Origin: Lachnospiraceae bacterium
GTDB lineage: Bacteria > Bacillota > Clostridia > Lachnospirales > Lachnospiraceae
Length of the DNA: 42,821 nucleotides
Direction: 5' to 3'
Assembly: GCA_024698555.1 (NCBI GenBank)
Contig: JAILRI010000151.1
Coordinates: forward strand, 1-42,821
Below are positions 1 through 8,529 of the stretch, piece after piece. Both the position numbers and the translations under genes were made by a program. Every line of letters begins with the position of its first letter. Positions within the stretch are counted from its first letter, which is position 1. The notes beneath the pieces were generated by a model, which was given only the letters and a program-made list of their open reading frames with translations, was not told the origin of the DNA and ran no database searches.

Positions 1-1
1 A

Positions 2-541
2 CAGGAGAGGGGCCTGCGTTCCGGGACGCTGAATGTTCCGGGGATAGTGGGAATGGGCGTTGCGGCCCGGCTGGCCATGGAACGCATGGAACAGGATCAT
101 GCTCATATTACGGAACTCAGAGCCCTTATGATAGAGGAACTAAAGAAAAACGGCTGTGAGTTTGTGCTTAATGCCGGGGACGAAAAAGAGTGCAGGGCTA
201 ACCCGGCCGGTAACAACGCTGATATGTATATGCGCGGCAATACAGCCGGAATAACTGTGCCGCAAATACTGAATATCGGATTTAAGGGAATAGAAGGCTC
301 ATCGCTGCTCATAGAGCTGGATATGAAAGGCATAATATGCTCTACGGGCTCAGCCTGCGCAGCGTCATCCGCGGAACCGTCCCACGTGCTTACTGCAGCC
401 GGGATCGATAAAGAACTCATAAGAGGGTCTCTCAGGCTGAGCTTTTCAAGGTACAATACCGCTGATGAGGTAGCAGAGGCTGCATCGGTCATCGCGAAGA
501 GTGTTGAAAGACTTAAAAAACTGAATGGATACGAATTATGA
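2..541 (+). CDS. Cysteine desulfurase, NifS/IscS family (3' part)
   Basis: C-terminal ~179 residues of a PLP-dependent cysteine desulfurase, which takes sulfur from L-cysteine to form a persulfide for Fe-S cluster or thio-cofactor assembly. The frame is open from base 2, so the true start lies outside the window. The visible N-terminal stretch ERGLRSGTLNVPG matches the family's substrate-binding R-x-GT-x-N segment. CSTGSACAASS carries the catalytic loop, with the expected persulfide Cys encoded at 356-358 (SAC). This is followed by the usual SH-V-x-A-x-G and RGSLRLSFSRYN elements that end the family. The PLP-lysine region is not present. The stop overlaps the next ATG by 4 bp (ATGA), so the PHP gene is translationally coupled. 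Which paralogue this is (IscS, NifS or SufS-like) cannot be decided from the fragment. Confidence 0.93.
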   Translation, partial: QERGLRSGTLNVPGIVGMGVAARLAMERMEQDHAHITELRALMIEELKKNGCEFVLNAGDEKECRANPAGNNADMYMRGNTAGITVPQILNIGFKGIEGSSLLIELDMKGIICSTGSACAASSAEPSHVLTAAGIDKELIRGSLRLSFSRYNTADEVAEAASVIAKSVERLKKLNGYEL

Positions 542-1383
542 TAGAGTATGACTGCCACGTACACAGCTCATTTTCGAGCGATTCAAAGACAGAGCCCGAA
601 AAACAGGTTCAGAAAGCCATTGAGCTTGGGATGAAGGGAATATGCTTTACCGATCATATGGATTATGAGTTTCCGAACGAGGAACGATCGGGATTAAGCT
701 TTATATTTGATCCGGATGAGTATTTTAAGGCCATGATACCGCTTAAAAACAGCTACAGTGACCGGATCGGGATCAACATCGGCGTGGAGATAGGCTTAAG
801 AAACGAGGAAGAATGCCGGGAACGCGTAAAAAGCGATTACGAAAAGCTGACCGGAGCATATGGATTTGATTTTGTCATCGGATCAACCCATTGTCTGGAA
901 TTTACGGATCCTTACTATGAAGACCCCTATTGGACCGGGAAAAGTGTCAGTGAGGGAATAAGGACATATTTGGAAGCAGTGCTTTATAATGCCCGTAAAT
1001 ATGATTTTGACAGTCTCGGTCATCTGGACTATCTGGTAAGGTATGTTCCCGAAAGCAAAGGCTGGAATATCAGTGATTACAGACCTTCCGATCATTTTGA
1101 CATCATAGATGAGATACTGAAGGAGCTTATAGATTCAGGCAGGGCGCTGGAAGTCAATTCGGCGGGGTTAAAATACGGACTGGGCTTTGCCCACCCGCAG
1201 CCCGGGATCCTGTCCAGATACCGCGAGCTGGGCGGAGAATTGATAACCATCGGTTCCGACGGACACAAACCGGAACATATCTGCTACGCGTTCGGGGATG
1301 TGGCAGAAATATTGAAGGGACTTGGTTTCAGATATTACACCGTATATAAAGCACGACATCCCGAAATGATAAAGATCCGGTAA
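538..1383 (+). CDS. PHP-domain phosphoesterase, HisJ-like histidinol-phosphatase family
   Basis: A 281-residue single-domain PHP metallophosphoesterase. The N-terminal HVHSSFSSD motif (His7, His9) and CFTDH motif (about residues 36-40) supply metal ligands. FVIGSTH in the middle and the C-terminal ITIGSDGHKPEHI supply the remaining His/Asp ligands. Length and motif order fit the HisJ/HisK family, whose characterised members dephosphorylate L-histidinol phosphate. There are no other his genes here, so that substrate is only the default family annotation; a different phosphoester is possible. It overlaps the desulfurase stop by 4 bp and is probably co-transcribed with it. Confidence 0.85.
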   Translation: MIEYDCHVHSSFSSDSKTEPEKQVQKAIELGMKGICFTDHMDYEFPNEERSGLSFIFDPDEYFKAMIPLKNSYSDRIGINIGVEIGLRNEEECRERVKSDYEKLTGAYGFDFVIGSTHCLEFTDPYYEDPYWTGKSVSEGIRTYLEAVLYNARKYDFDSLGHLDYLVRYVPESKGWNISDYRPSDHFDIIDEILKELIDSGRALEVNSAGLKYGLGFAHPQPGILSRYRELGGELITIGSDGHKPEHICYAFGDVAEILKGLGFRYYTVYKARHPEMIKIR

Positions 1384-1407
1384 CATCATTATATACATGG
1401 AGGCAAA

Positions 1408-3183
1408 ATGGCATTCGATGGAAGCATGGTGGCGGCTGTCACATGCGAGTTAAATAAAACACTGGCCGGCGGGCGCATTTCCAAGATACAGCAGCCTGAG
1501 TCCGATGAGCTGGTGATCACGGTTCATAAGGACGGGAACTATAAGCTGCTGCTGTCAGCGAACGCGAGCCTTCCCCTGGTCTATCTGACCCGGGAAACAT
1601 ATGTGTCGCCCCTGGTGTCTCCCGCGTTCTGCATGCTGCTGCGAAAGCATGTGGGAAGCGCGAGGATCACCGAAATATATCAGCCGGAATTTGAAAGGAT
1701 CATCATTTTCAGGCTGGAACATCTCGATGAAATGGGGGATGAAGCAGTCAAGCTTTTGATCATCGAGCTCATGGGAAAGCACAGCAACATCATTTTCTGT
1801 GATGATAAGATGACTATCCTGGACAGCATCAAAAGAGTGCCTGCTTCAGTGAGTTCCGTAAGAGAGGTGCTTCCGGGACGTCCTTATTTTATCACGAAGA
1901 CTGTTGAGAAGGCAGATCCGCTGAAGCTTAACGCCGCTTCGTTCCGTGAAAAGATACTGGGCTGCCCTAAGCCTTTATATGAAGCGATTTATACGCAGAT
2001 AACGGGCATAGCCCCGATGACCGCGAACGAGATATGTTTTCTGGCAGGAGTAAATCCTGACCTTCCGGCATGTTCGTTTCAGGAAGATACGGATGTGGCC
2101 GGACATATTTATGCCGCGTTTTCCGGATATTTTGAAAAAGTGACCTCAGGCCTTGAAAAGCCGGTGATCCTGTATAAGAACGGTGTTCCTTTTGATTTTG
2201 CGGCAGTGAGACCCCTAAGCATTTCAGGCGGCGAATATACGGCAGAAAGCTTTGATTCACCCAGCGAGATGCTTGAAACCTATTATGCCTCGAAAGATGA
2301 GATCACACGCATCAGGCAGAAATCGTCCGATCTGTCGAAGGTACTTTCAAACGCGATAGCAAGGACTGTCAAGAAGCTCGAACTTCAGCAAAGGCAGCTT
2401 AAGGACACTGAAAAACGTGATAAATTCAAGGTTTACGGAGAACTGCTCACGGCGTTCGGATATAATGTTCCGGAAGGTTCAAGAGAAACGATACTGAACA
2501 ATTATTATACCGGCGAGGATATAAAGATACCTTTAGATCCCGACATTTCGCCTATTGAAAATGCCAAGGTCTATTTTGCCAGGTATTCAAAGCTGAAACG
2601 TACATTTGAGGCCGTATCCGCACAGCTTGAAGCAACACGGGAGGAGCTTGAGCATCTCGAATCTGTCAGGTTGTATCTCGACATGGCCAGAAGTGTGGAT
2701 GAGCTGAGCGTTTTACGTGACGAACTTGCTCAGGCAGGATACATAAAAAAGAACACAGCGGCCAAAAACGGCAAGGGCAAAGCTCCGGGCAAGAATTCCC
2801 CGAAATCGCTGAAACCCTATCATTATGTGACTGAAGACGGGTTTCATCTGTATGTCGGAAGGAATAACTATCAAAATGACGAGATCACTTTTAAACTTGC
2901 CGGTAATTCAGACTGGTGGTTCCATGTAAAAGGTAATCCTGGTTCGCATGTGATACTGAAGACCGAAGGCAGAGAGGTTCCCGACAGCGTATTTGAGACA
3001 GCCGCAGCTCTTGCGGCCTACCATTCCAAGGTATCGGGGGATGAAAAGACAGAGGTCGATTACCTCGAACGCCGGAATGTCAAAAAGCCAAACGGCGCAA
3101 AACCGGGTTATGTGGTTTATTATACCAATTATTCGATGGTGGCTTCTCCCGGCATAAAGGGACTGACCAGGCTCGACAGCTGA
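1408..3183 (+). CDS. rqcH: RqcH, NFACT-family ribosome quality control protein
   Basis: A 591-residue NFACT protein (Rqc2/NEMF homologue, formerly annotated as fibronectin-binding protein). RqcH binds obstructed 50S subunits carrying peptidyl-tRNA and recruits tRNA-Ala to add C-terminal Ala tails that mark the chain for degradation. The start MAFDGSMVAAV and GGRISKIQQPE belong to NFACT-N. EIMGKHSN-type sequence (here LIIELMGKHSNIIF, ~115-128) follows. A charged coiled-coil-rich middle spans roughly 300-450. NFACT-R begins near 470 and contains DWWFHVKGNPGSHVIL. The pair that aligns with the functional Asp-Arg of RqcH is Glu96-Arg97 here (PEFERIII). The ATG is preceded by TGGAGG at the proper distance. 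It lies 24 bp after the PHP gene. Confidence 0.93.
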   Translation: MAFDGSMVAAVTCELNKTLAGGRISKIQQPESDELVITVHKDGNYKLLLSANASLPLVYLTRETYVSPLVSPAFCMLLRKHVGSARITEIYQPEFERIIIFRLEHLDEMGDEAVKLLIIELMGKHSNIIFCDDKMTILDSIKRVPASVSSVREVLPGRPYFITKTVEKADPLKLNAASFREKILGCPKPLYEAIYTQITGIAPMTANEICFLAGVNPDLPACSFQEDTDVAGHIYAAFSGYFEKVTSGLEKPVILYKNGVPFDFAAVRPLSISGGEYTAESFDSPSEMLETYYASKDEITRIRQKSSDLSKVLSNAIARTVKKLELQQRQLKDTEKRDKFKVYGELLTAFGYNVPEGSRETILNNYYTGEDIKIPLDPDISPIENAKVYFARYSKLKRTFEAVSAQLEATREELEHLESVRLYLDMARSVDELSVLRDELAQAGYIKKNTAAKNGKGKAPGKNSPKSLKPYHYVTEDGFHLYVGRNNYQNDEITFKLAGNSDWWFHVKGNPGSHVILKTEGREVPDSVFETAAALAAYHSKVSGDEKTEVDYLERRNVKKPNGAKPGYVVYYTNYSMVASPGIKGLTRLDS

Positions 3184-3219
3184 AATTATTTGAGTCAGGC
3201 CGGTCAAGGAGGTTAAGTA

Positions 3220-5313
3220 ATGATATACCGTATGAAATCGGGAAATCCGATAGATACAGAAGCAGTAGTGAACACGGAAGATATTGAGCAGATAACGGAG
3301 CTGGAGTTTATCGATAAACTCGGCAGCTTCGGAGGCTCCTACTATACGGATAAACCGGATATTTCCGAGGGACGCTTCGCGCTTGAGCTGAGCTACAGGA
3401 TGAATGAGAAGACCGCTTTTTTCGGTCTGGGGGAATCCATGCGCGGTATCAACAAGCGCGGGTACAAGTATATATCGGAGAATACGGATGAACCGCGTCA
3501 GGTTGAGGATAAATACTCCCTGTACGGTGCCCATAATTTTCTGGTGGTAAAGGATGAAGAGGAATTCGGACTCTTTATTGATTATCCCGGGAGAGTGGAA
3601 TTTGATCTGGGATTTGAAACGAGAGATCTGATGACGGTCAGGATACCCACAAAGGATGTATATATATATCTTATCTCGGGAAAGGATCTGGCCCAGATCA
3701 CAAAGCAGTTCAGGCATATTATCGGTATGAGCTATATCCCGCCGTTGTGGGGATTCGGATACGGACAGTCCAGATTCGGATACAAAACCGCCGACGATAT
3801 CCGCGAGGTGGTCAATAAATACAGGAGCGCGGGAATTCCTCTCGATATGGTCTATATGGATATAGACTATATGCAGGATTATAAGGATTTTACGATCAAC
3901 AGGACCCGTTTTCCCAATTTTGAAGATTTTGTGGAGGAGATGAAGGAACAGGGGGTCCGTCTGATACCTATCATGGATGCTGCCATCGCTCATGATGACA
4001 GGATGAAGATCTTTGAGGAAGGCAGGAATAAAGGGTATTTCTGTACCAATGAATCCTCGGGAATATTTGAAGCAGGTGTATGGCCCGGCTGGACGGCATA
4101 TCCCGACTTTCTGCGTCCGGAGGTAAGGACGTGGTTTGGCGAGCTTTACAGGGATTTTACGGATTGCGGGATAGAAGGCTTCTGGAACGATATGAACGAA
4201 CCGGCTCTGTTCTATACTGAGTCGAACTATAAAGAAACTCTTGCCGCTTTTGAAGAACTGGCTTCGAAAAACTCCGATCCGACGCCGGGAGAGCTTCTTG
4301 AGCTGGCCGGCCGTATCAACGGATGGAACGGTCATGACCAGTATGCCCATTTCTTCCATGTGGTGGACGGCAAGAAGATCAGACATGACCGGGTACATAA
4401 CCTGTATGGCTACAATATGCTGCGGGCTACCTCGGAGGGACTGGAAAACCAGCTTTCGGGAGCGCGTCCGCTTCTGTTCGGCAGATCTTCATATATAGGC
4501 GCGCATCGTTACGCGGGAATATGGACGGGAGACAACTGTTCCTGGTGGTCGCATCTGTTGCTCAATATCCGTCAGATGCCGGGGTTAAATATGTGCGGTT
4601 TCCTGTTTTCCGGTGCGGATACCGGCGGATTCGGCGCCGAGGTCACGGAGGACCTGCTGCTGAGGTGGACTGCGTTTTCCATCTTTACTCCGCTGTTTAG
4701 AAATCATTCAACATGTGACGTGAGAAAACAGGAGTGTTACCGTTTCGGTGATATAAAGGCATTCAGGGAGATCATAGCACTGCGTTACAGGCTGATCCCT
4801 TATCTGTACAGCGAGTTCTTAAAAGCGGCTCACAATGATGAATGCTACCTGCGGGCTCTGGCTTTTGACTATGAGGATGACGACGACGCGGTAGAAACGG
4901 AAGACCAGCTGCTGCTTGGCGAAGGTCTGATGCTGGCTCCCGTATATATGCAGAACACGGAAGGAAGGCATGTATATCTGCCCGAAAGGATGCTCATGAT
5001 CAGGTTTAATACGGCTTCAGAATATGAAACTGCAGTTTATGAAGCCGGGCATCATTACATAAAGATCGGACTAGAACAGGTGGTGATCTTCCTTCGGGAG
5101 AGTCATATACTGCCCCTTGCTTCACCGCAGGTCTGCACCGCGGATATGAAGCATTATATCGAATACGGACACAAGGGCGAGCTTGAGGCTGATGATTTTG
5201 AGATCATAGCCTTCCCGGATCCCGCGGATGGACCAAAGCAGTACTACGAGTACAAAATGTGGTGCGAAAACGCCGACAGGGAGCCGGTGGAAAATAAGAT
5301 CGTCAGGGAATAG
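3220..5313 (+). CDS. Glycoside hydrolase family 31 alpha-glucosidase
   Basis: A 697-residue GH31 enzyme that removes alpha-linked glucose (or a related sugar) from non-reducing ends with retention. The N-terminal beta-sandwich covers roughly 1-165 and the (beta/alpha)8 barrel starts near 170 (IPPLWGFGYGQSRFGY). The catalytic nucleophile is Asp324 in GFWNDMNEP and the acid/base is Asp438 in WTGDN. PLDMVYMDIDYM and the C-terminal PLFRNHS segment are also typical. A charged insert after the nucleophile (about 333-395) fits the family's variable loop. There is no signal peptide, so it should act in the cytoplasm on imported oligosaccharides. The ATG follows AAGGAGG (3206-3212). Substrate linkage cannot be read from sequence alone. 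Confidence 0.92.
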   Translation: MIYRMKSGNPIDTEAVVNTEDIEQITELEFIDKLGSFGGSYYTDKPDISEGRFALELSYRMNEKTAFFGLGESMRGINKRGYKYISENTDEPRQVEDKYSLYGAHNFLVVKDEEEFGLFIDYPGRVEFDLGFETRDLMTVRIPTKDVYIYLISGKDLAQITKQFRHIIGMSYIPPLWGFGYGQSRFGYKTADDIREVVNKYRSAGIPLDMVYMDIDYMQDYKDFTINRTRFPNFEDFVEEMKEQGVRLIPIMDAAIAHDDRMKIFEEGRNKGYFCTNESSGIFEAGVWPGWTAYPDFLRPEVRTWFGELYRDFTDCGIEGFWNDMNEPALFYTESNYKETLAAFEELASKNSDPTPGELLELAGRINGWNGHDQYAHFFHVVDGKKIRHDRVHNLYGYNMLRATSEGLENQLSGARPLLFGRSSYIGAHRYAGIWTGDNCSWWSHLLLNIRQMPGLNMCGFLFSGADTGGFGAEVTEDLLLRWTAFSIFTPLFRNHSTCDVRKQECYRFGDIKAFREIIALRYRLIPYLYSEFLKAAHNDECYLRALAFDYEDDDDAVETEDQLLLGEGLMLAPVYMQNTEGRHVYLPERMLMIRFNTASEYETAVYEAGHHYIKIGLEQVVIFLRESHILPLASPQVCTADMKHYIEYGHKGELEADDFEIIAFPDPADGPKQYYEYKMWCENADREPVENKIVRE

Positions 5314-5331
5314 AATCAGGAGGAAGTTAAA

Positions 5332-6213
5332 TTGCTGCAGAAATTGGAAAGAAAACTGGGAAAGTACGCCATCAGAAATCTGATGCTGTATGTGATCGTG
5401 GTATACGCGGCAGGATATATCGTGTCCATGATCAACCCTGATTTTTACTATGAGTGGCTGATGCTCGACATAGATAAGCTGCTGCACGGACAGGTCTGGA
5501 GGCTGGTGACTTTTCTCATACAGCCTATAGAGGACAGTTTCCTGTTCCTGCTGCTCATGCTGTGGGTATATTATTCGATAGGCAACACGCTTGAAAGAGT
5601 CTGGGGGACCTTCTTTTTCAACGTATATTATTTCATGGGCGTGATCTTTAATATCCTGGCTGTGATCGTGATTTATATCATGACCCGTATATGGGTCGGA
5701 TACGGATTGAGCTATCCGGTAACACTGTATTATCTGAATCTGTCCATGCTGCTCGCCTTTGCCGTGACGTTTCCTGAGGTCAGATTCTACCTGATGTTTA
5801 TCATTCCCTTCAAGGCCAAATATCTGTCCATACTGTACGCGGTCATACTTACTTACAGTGTGATCCGGGGATTTATGGGAGGCGTGCTTTCGGGCTGCAT
5901 AGTTACGATATCGATCCTGTTCTCCCTGGCCAATTTCTTCATTTACTTTGCCATGATGAAGGGTGTACGCATAAGAAGCCCTAAGGAGATCAAGCGGCGT
6001 ATGGAGTTTAAGAACTCCTACATGGAGGGAACCCGGGCCAATCTGCACAGACCGCCTGTCGGATCACACGGTTCCATAACCAGGCATAAGTGCGCGGTAT
6101 GCGGGCGCAGCGAGCTTGACGGCGATAACCTGCAGTTCAGATTCTGCTCAAAATGCAACGGCAATTATGAATACTGCCAGGATCATCTGTTTACGCATGT
6201 ACACATACAGTGA
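5332..6213 (+). CDS. Rhomboid-fold membrane protein with C-terminal zinc ribbon, probably not a protease
   Basis: A 293-residue integral membrane protein. HGQVWRLVTFLIQP (about 51-64) and a following helix pair with SIGNTLERVWGT resemble the L1 loop and TM2 region of rhomboid proteases. The GxSG active-site motif is not present: the corresponding stretch reads LNLSM. The TM6 segment (SGCIVTISILFSLANFF) has no His, so proteolysis is unlikely. After the last membrane helix the tail is basic and ends in a treble-clef-like ribbon, CAVCGRSE...FCSKCNG...YCQDH...HVH, probably binding zinc in the cytoplasm. I chose the TTG start because AGGAGGAAG (5318-5326) sits 5 bp upstream and the N-terminus then reads as a short amphipathic lead-in to TM1. 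The function is unknown. Confidence 0.7.
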   Translation: MLQKLERKLGKYAIRNLMLYVIVVYAAGYIVSMINPDFYYEWLMLDIDKLLHGQVWRLVTFLIQPIEDSFLFLLLMLWVYYSIGNTLERVWGTFFFNVYYFMGVIFNILAVIVIYIMTRIWVGYGLSYPVTLYYLNLSMLLAFAVTFPEVRFYLMFIIPFKAKYLSILYAVILTYSVIRGFMGGVLSGCIVTISILFSLANFFIYFAMMKGVRIRSPKEIKRRMEFKNSYMEGTRANLHRPPVGSHGSITRHKCAVCGRSELDGDNLQFRFCSKCNGNYEYCQDHLFTHVHIQ

Positions 6214-6257
6214 CCGGTTTACTTTTTTTCAGTGTTTCCTTAGGAAAGATTTACAGG

Positions 6258-7316
6258 ATGTTTATTAAAGACGTAAAGCTTATTCTGCATGAACGCAGGA
6301 TGATGATAGTTCTGGCGCTGACAGCGGCAGTGCTGATCATGGGAGCATGTTTTGCCAAGCCTTACATGGCCGGCGTAAAGGTCAGGTTCGGAGTGGCCGA
6401 TCTGGATGATTCCGAGTATTCCAGGCTTCTGATCGCTTATTTTGAACAAAGCGAGAGCTTCAGCTCCTATGTGGAGCTGGTTGCGGGGACTGAGGAAGAG
6501 CTGGCCGCCAGCTTCAAAAACCGTGATATAGATCTGTATCTGGTGATTCCAAAGGATTTCGCGGCGAAGCTCATGAACATCGATAATGTGCCGATAAGGG
6601 CTGTGATCGACAGCTCGGATAAGACCAAAGCTGTTCTTTACAAGAACCTGCTGGAAGCCTACGGCAATTATATCAGCGCAGTGGAAGTGAACGCCCAGGC
6701 AGTGTATGATCTGATGGGCGAAGAAGGGTATGACACAGATACGCGTTCAAAGGTCAACTACAGTCTGTCTTATGATCTGATCTTTACAGCGCTTGGGAAG
6801 GATGAGTTCTTTAAGCGTAAAGAGAGCGAACGTATAAAAGGCGTGGATCTGGTCAATTATTACGTTTATTCGCTGCTAGGACTGATCATCATGTATACCG
6901 GCATGATAGCGGGACTTGACTTTCTGATCGAAAGGAAGAGTCTGGCAGGCGCGCGGCTGAAAGCATTGGGGTACGGGGCATTTTGCAGATACCTTTCCAA
7001 ACTGGCCGCATTTTTATGTATTGGGGGAACGGCGCTTCTGATACTGCTTCTATGTATAAACGCAGGCGGAAAAATGCATTTTGACGCCGGTTCGATATTT
7101 GTTGTGATACTCTCGCTTGGGCTTGCATGCGCGTTTTTTATGGCGATATCTTTTGCCGGAATGTCAACCGGCGGATATATCACATTTTCAAATATGCTGA
7201 TACTTATGCTGACCATTGTGGGCGGCGGGATCATACCGATCATGTACCTGCCCGAAGCCATGTCAAGGGTAGCGATGTTTACCCCTTTGTACAGGTTTAT
7301 CAGGGCTATGCTATAG
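6258..7316 (+). CDS. ABC-2-type transporter permease-like protein, five predicted helices
   Basis: A 352-residue membrane protein laid out like an ABC-2/YhgE-type permease. It has one N-terminal helix (about 13-32), a ~160-residue extracytoplasmic domain (VKVRFGVADLDDSEYSR onward), then four closely spaced helices. It ends at PEAMSRVAMFTPLYRFIRAML, the point where ABC-2 permeases normally enter a final sixth helix, which is absent. An upstream GTG at 6210 would overlap the previous stop. I prefer ATG 6258 because AGGAAAG (6242-6248) is about 9-10 bp upstream and the 16 extra residues do not look like part of the family. No ATPase is encoded nearby. The next gene is a second copy of the same architecture 18 bp downstream, so the two probably form a heterodimer. 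Confidence 0.72.
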   Translation: MFIKDVKLILHERRMMIVLALTAAVLIMGACFAKPYMAGVKVRFGVADLDDSEYSRLLIAYFEQSESFSSYVELVAGTEEELAASFKNRDIDLYLVIPKDFAAKLMNIDNVPIRAVIDSSDKTKAVLYKNLLEAYGNYISAVEVNAQAVYDLMGEEGYDTDTRSKVNYSLSYDLIFTALGKDEFFKRKESERIKGVDLVNYYVYSLLGLIIMYTGMIAGLDFLIERKSLAGARLKALGYGAFCRYLSKLAAFLCIGGTALLILLLCINAGGKMHFDAGSIFVVILSLGLACAFFMAISFAGMSTGGYITFSNMLILMLTIVGGGIIPIMYLPEAMSRVAMFTPLYRFIRAML

Positions 7317-7334
7317 AGGTTTTTAATCAAAATC

Positions 7335-8411
7335 ATGAACAGTTATTTACTGAGGATCAAGCTTTTTATGCGAGACCGGACAGCGGTTATCTGCATGTGC
7401 CTGACTGTTCTGGTACTGCTGTTTGTGCTCGGGGCGCTTAACATACATGCTTCTGAGATGTCAGCGCTTCCTGTCGGGCTGGTGGCGGATGGGCAGGCTG
7501 ATTTAAATTCTTCTGTCGCCGGAACTATTTCGGACAGGATCAGATCAAATGAAGCGCTTCACGTATACAGCGGAAGTCTTGATGAGCTTAAAGATATGCT
7601 TGCGGACGGATATATTTACTGTATAATAGAACTCGGCCCCGGACTGGAGGAAACAGTCCGCCGCGGCGAATACAAGGGTATTATGACCATGTATTCGGCC
7701 AAAGACAGTCCCGTAGCCGCCCTGATCGGGGATATTGCCGCAGGCTGCGCGATGGATGCGGTATGCATGTATAAAGCATACAACACCTATTCCGTCCTTG
7801 AAAGCGCAGGGGAAAAGGAACATGCGGATCTTGCCGGTTACAGCGCCAGACTGGAGACCATGAAACGGGACGGCGGCTATGATTTTGTGTTTGATACGGA
7901 ATATATCGATACCGGCAAAAAAGTTGAAAATGAAATAACGAACGCGCTTATCTACAGACAGGTGATCGCCGGGCTTATAGCGATGCTTTTGGCACTTACG
8001 GCTTTCAGCGCGTGCAATCCGATAACCAGAGAATATGCTGCCGGGATCAGAGGAAGACTTTCGATATCCGCAAAGGGCAGCGTCTTACTCTGTATCGGTG
8101 AGGCGGCGGGGCTTTTTACCTGCTGCATGCCGGCGGCGATACTGGCCGGATTGCTTTCAGGAAGAAGCATAAAGGCAGTACTTTCCATGATCCTGCTCAA
8201 TACGGTCCTTTTGGCTGTTGCTGTTGCAGGCAGCTACCTGCTGGCACTTGTGCTTAAAAATGTCATGGCTTATCAGGTGGCGGGAACGATACTGATCATT
8301 ACTCTTTCGACAGCCGGTTTCATAAGCATTTTCGAAGGACTGACCGGAGGGAATTTATTTATACATACGCCTGTAGCGGCTTTTATCAGGTGTTATACGG
8401 AATTTTTATAA
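7335..8411 (+). CDS. ABC-2-type transporter permease-like protein, partner of preceding gene
   Basis: A 358-residue protein with the same plan as its upstream neighbour. TM1 is at about 15-34 and is followed by an extracytoplasmic domain beginning LPVGLVADGQADLNSS. Four C-terminal helices start near residue 212 (RQVIAGLIAMLLALTAFSA). It stops at FIHTPVAAFIRCYTEFL, again without the expected sixth helix. Overall similarity to the neighbour is weak in sequence but clear in layout, suggesting an old duplication. It may export or flip an envelope component, but the substrate is not evident and no nucleotide-binding subunit is visible within the window. The ATG lies 18 bp after the previous stop, so the pair is almost certainly one transcript. 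Confidence 0.7.
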   Translation: MNSYLLRIKLFMRDRTAVICMCLTVLVLLFVLGALNIHASEMSALPVGLVADGQADLNSSVAGTISDRIRSNEALHVYSGSLDELKDMLADGYIYCIIELGPGLEETVRRGEYKGIMTMYSAKDSPVAALIGDIAAGCAMDAVCMYKAYNTYSVLESAGEKEHADLAGYSARLETMKRDGGYDFVFDTEYIDTGKKVENEITNALIYRQVIAGLIAMLLALTAFSACNPITREYAAGIRGRLSISAKGSVLLCIGEAAGLFTCCMPAAILAGLLSGRSIKAVLSMILLNTVLLAVAVAGSYLLALVLKNVMAYQVAGTILIITLSTAGFISIFEGLTGGNLFIHTPVAAFIRCYTEFL

Positions 8412-8439
8412 GATCATGAGTAACTGTTCATCCTTCGTG

Positions 8440-8478
8440 AGCAAAATAGACTTCTTTGCCAAACCGGTCTGTTTTTGC
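8440..8478. repeat. Imperfect hairpin in intergenic spacer
   Basis: GCAAAATAGAC (8441-8451) and GTCTGTTTTTGC (8467-8478) form an imperfect stem between the second permease and the 450-residue gene. The flanks (GTGA on the left, GAGTTGTG on the right) and the TTCTTTG in the loop resemble the hairpin at 19012-19072. That suggests a dispersed palindromic family rather than a dedicated terminator. Confidence 0.45.
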
Positions 8479-8529
8479 GAGTTGTGGACTTAAGGGCTGA
8501 ATAGTCATGAGTTGGGAGGAAGCTTTGAA

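Noticed and set aside
2908-4398. 496-codon minus-strand ORF opposite the RqcH and GH31 genes
   Set aside because: It lies across two strongly supported + strand genes, and its translation (rich in His, Ile, Arg and Pro) shows no domain; it is a shadow frame.
5122-6048. 308-codon minus-strand ORF opposite GH31 end and the rhomboid-like gene
   Set aside because: Very His/Gln-rich antisense translation of two real genes; no start signal.
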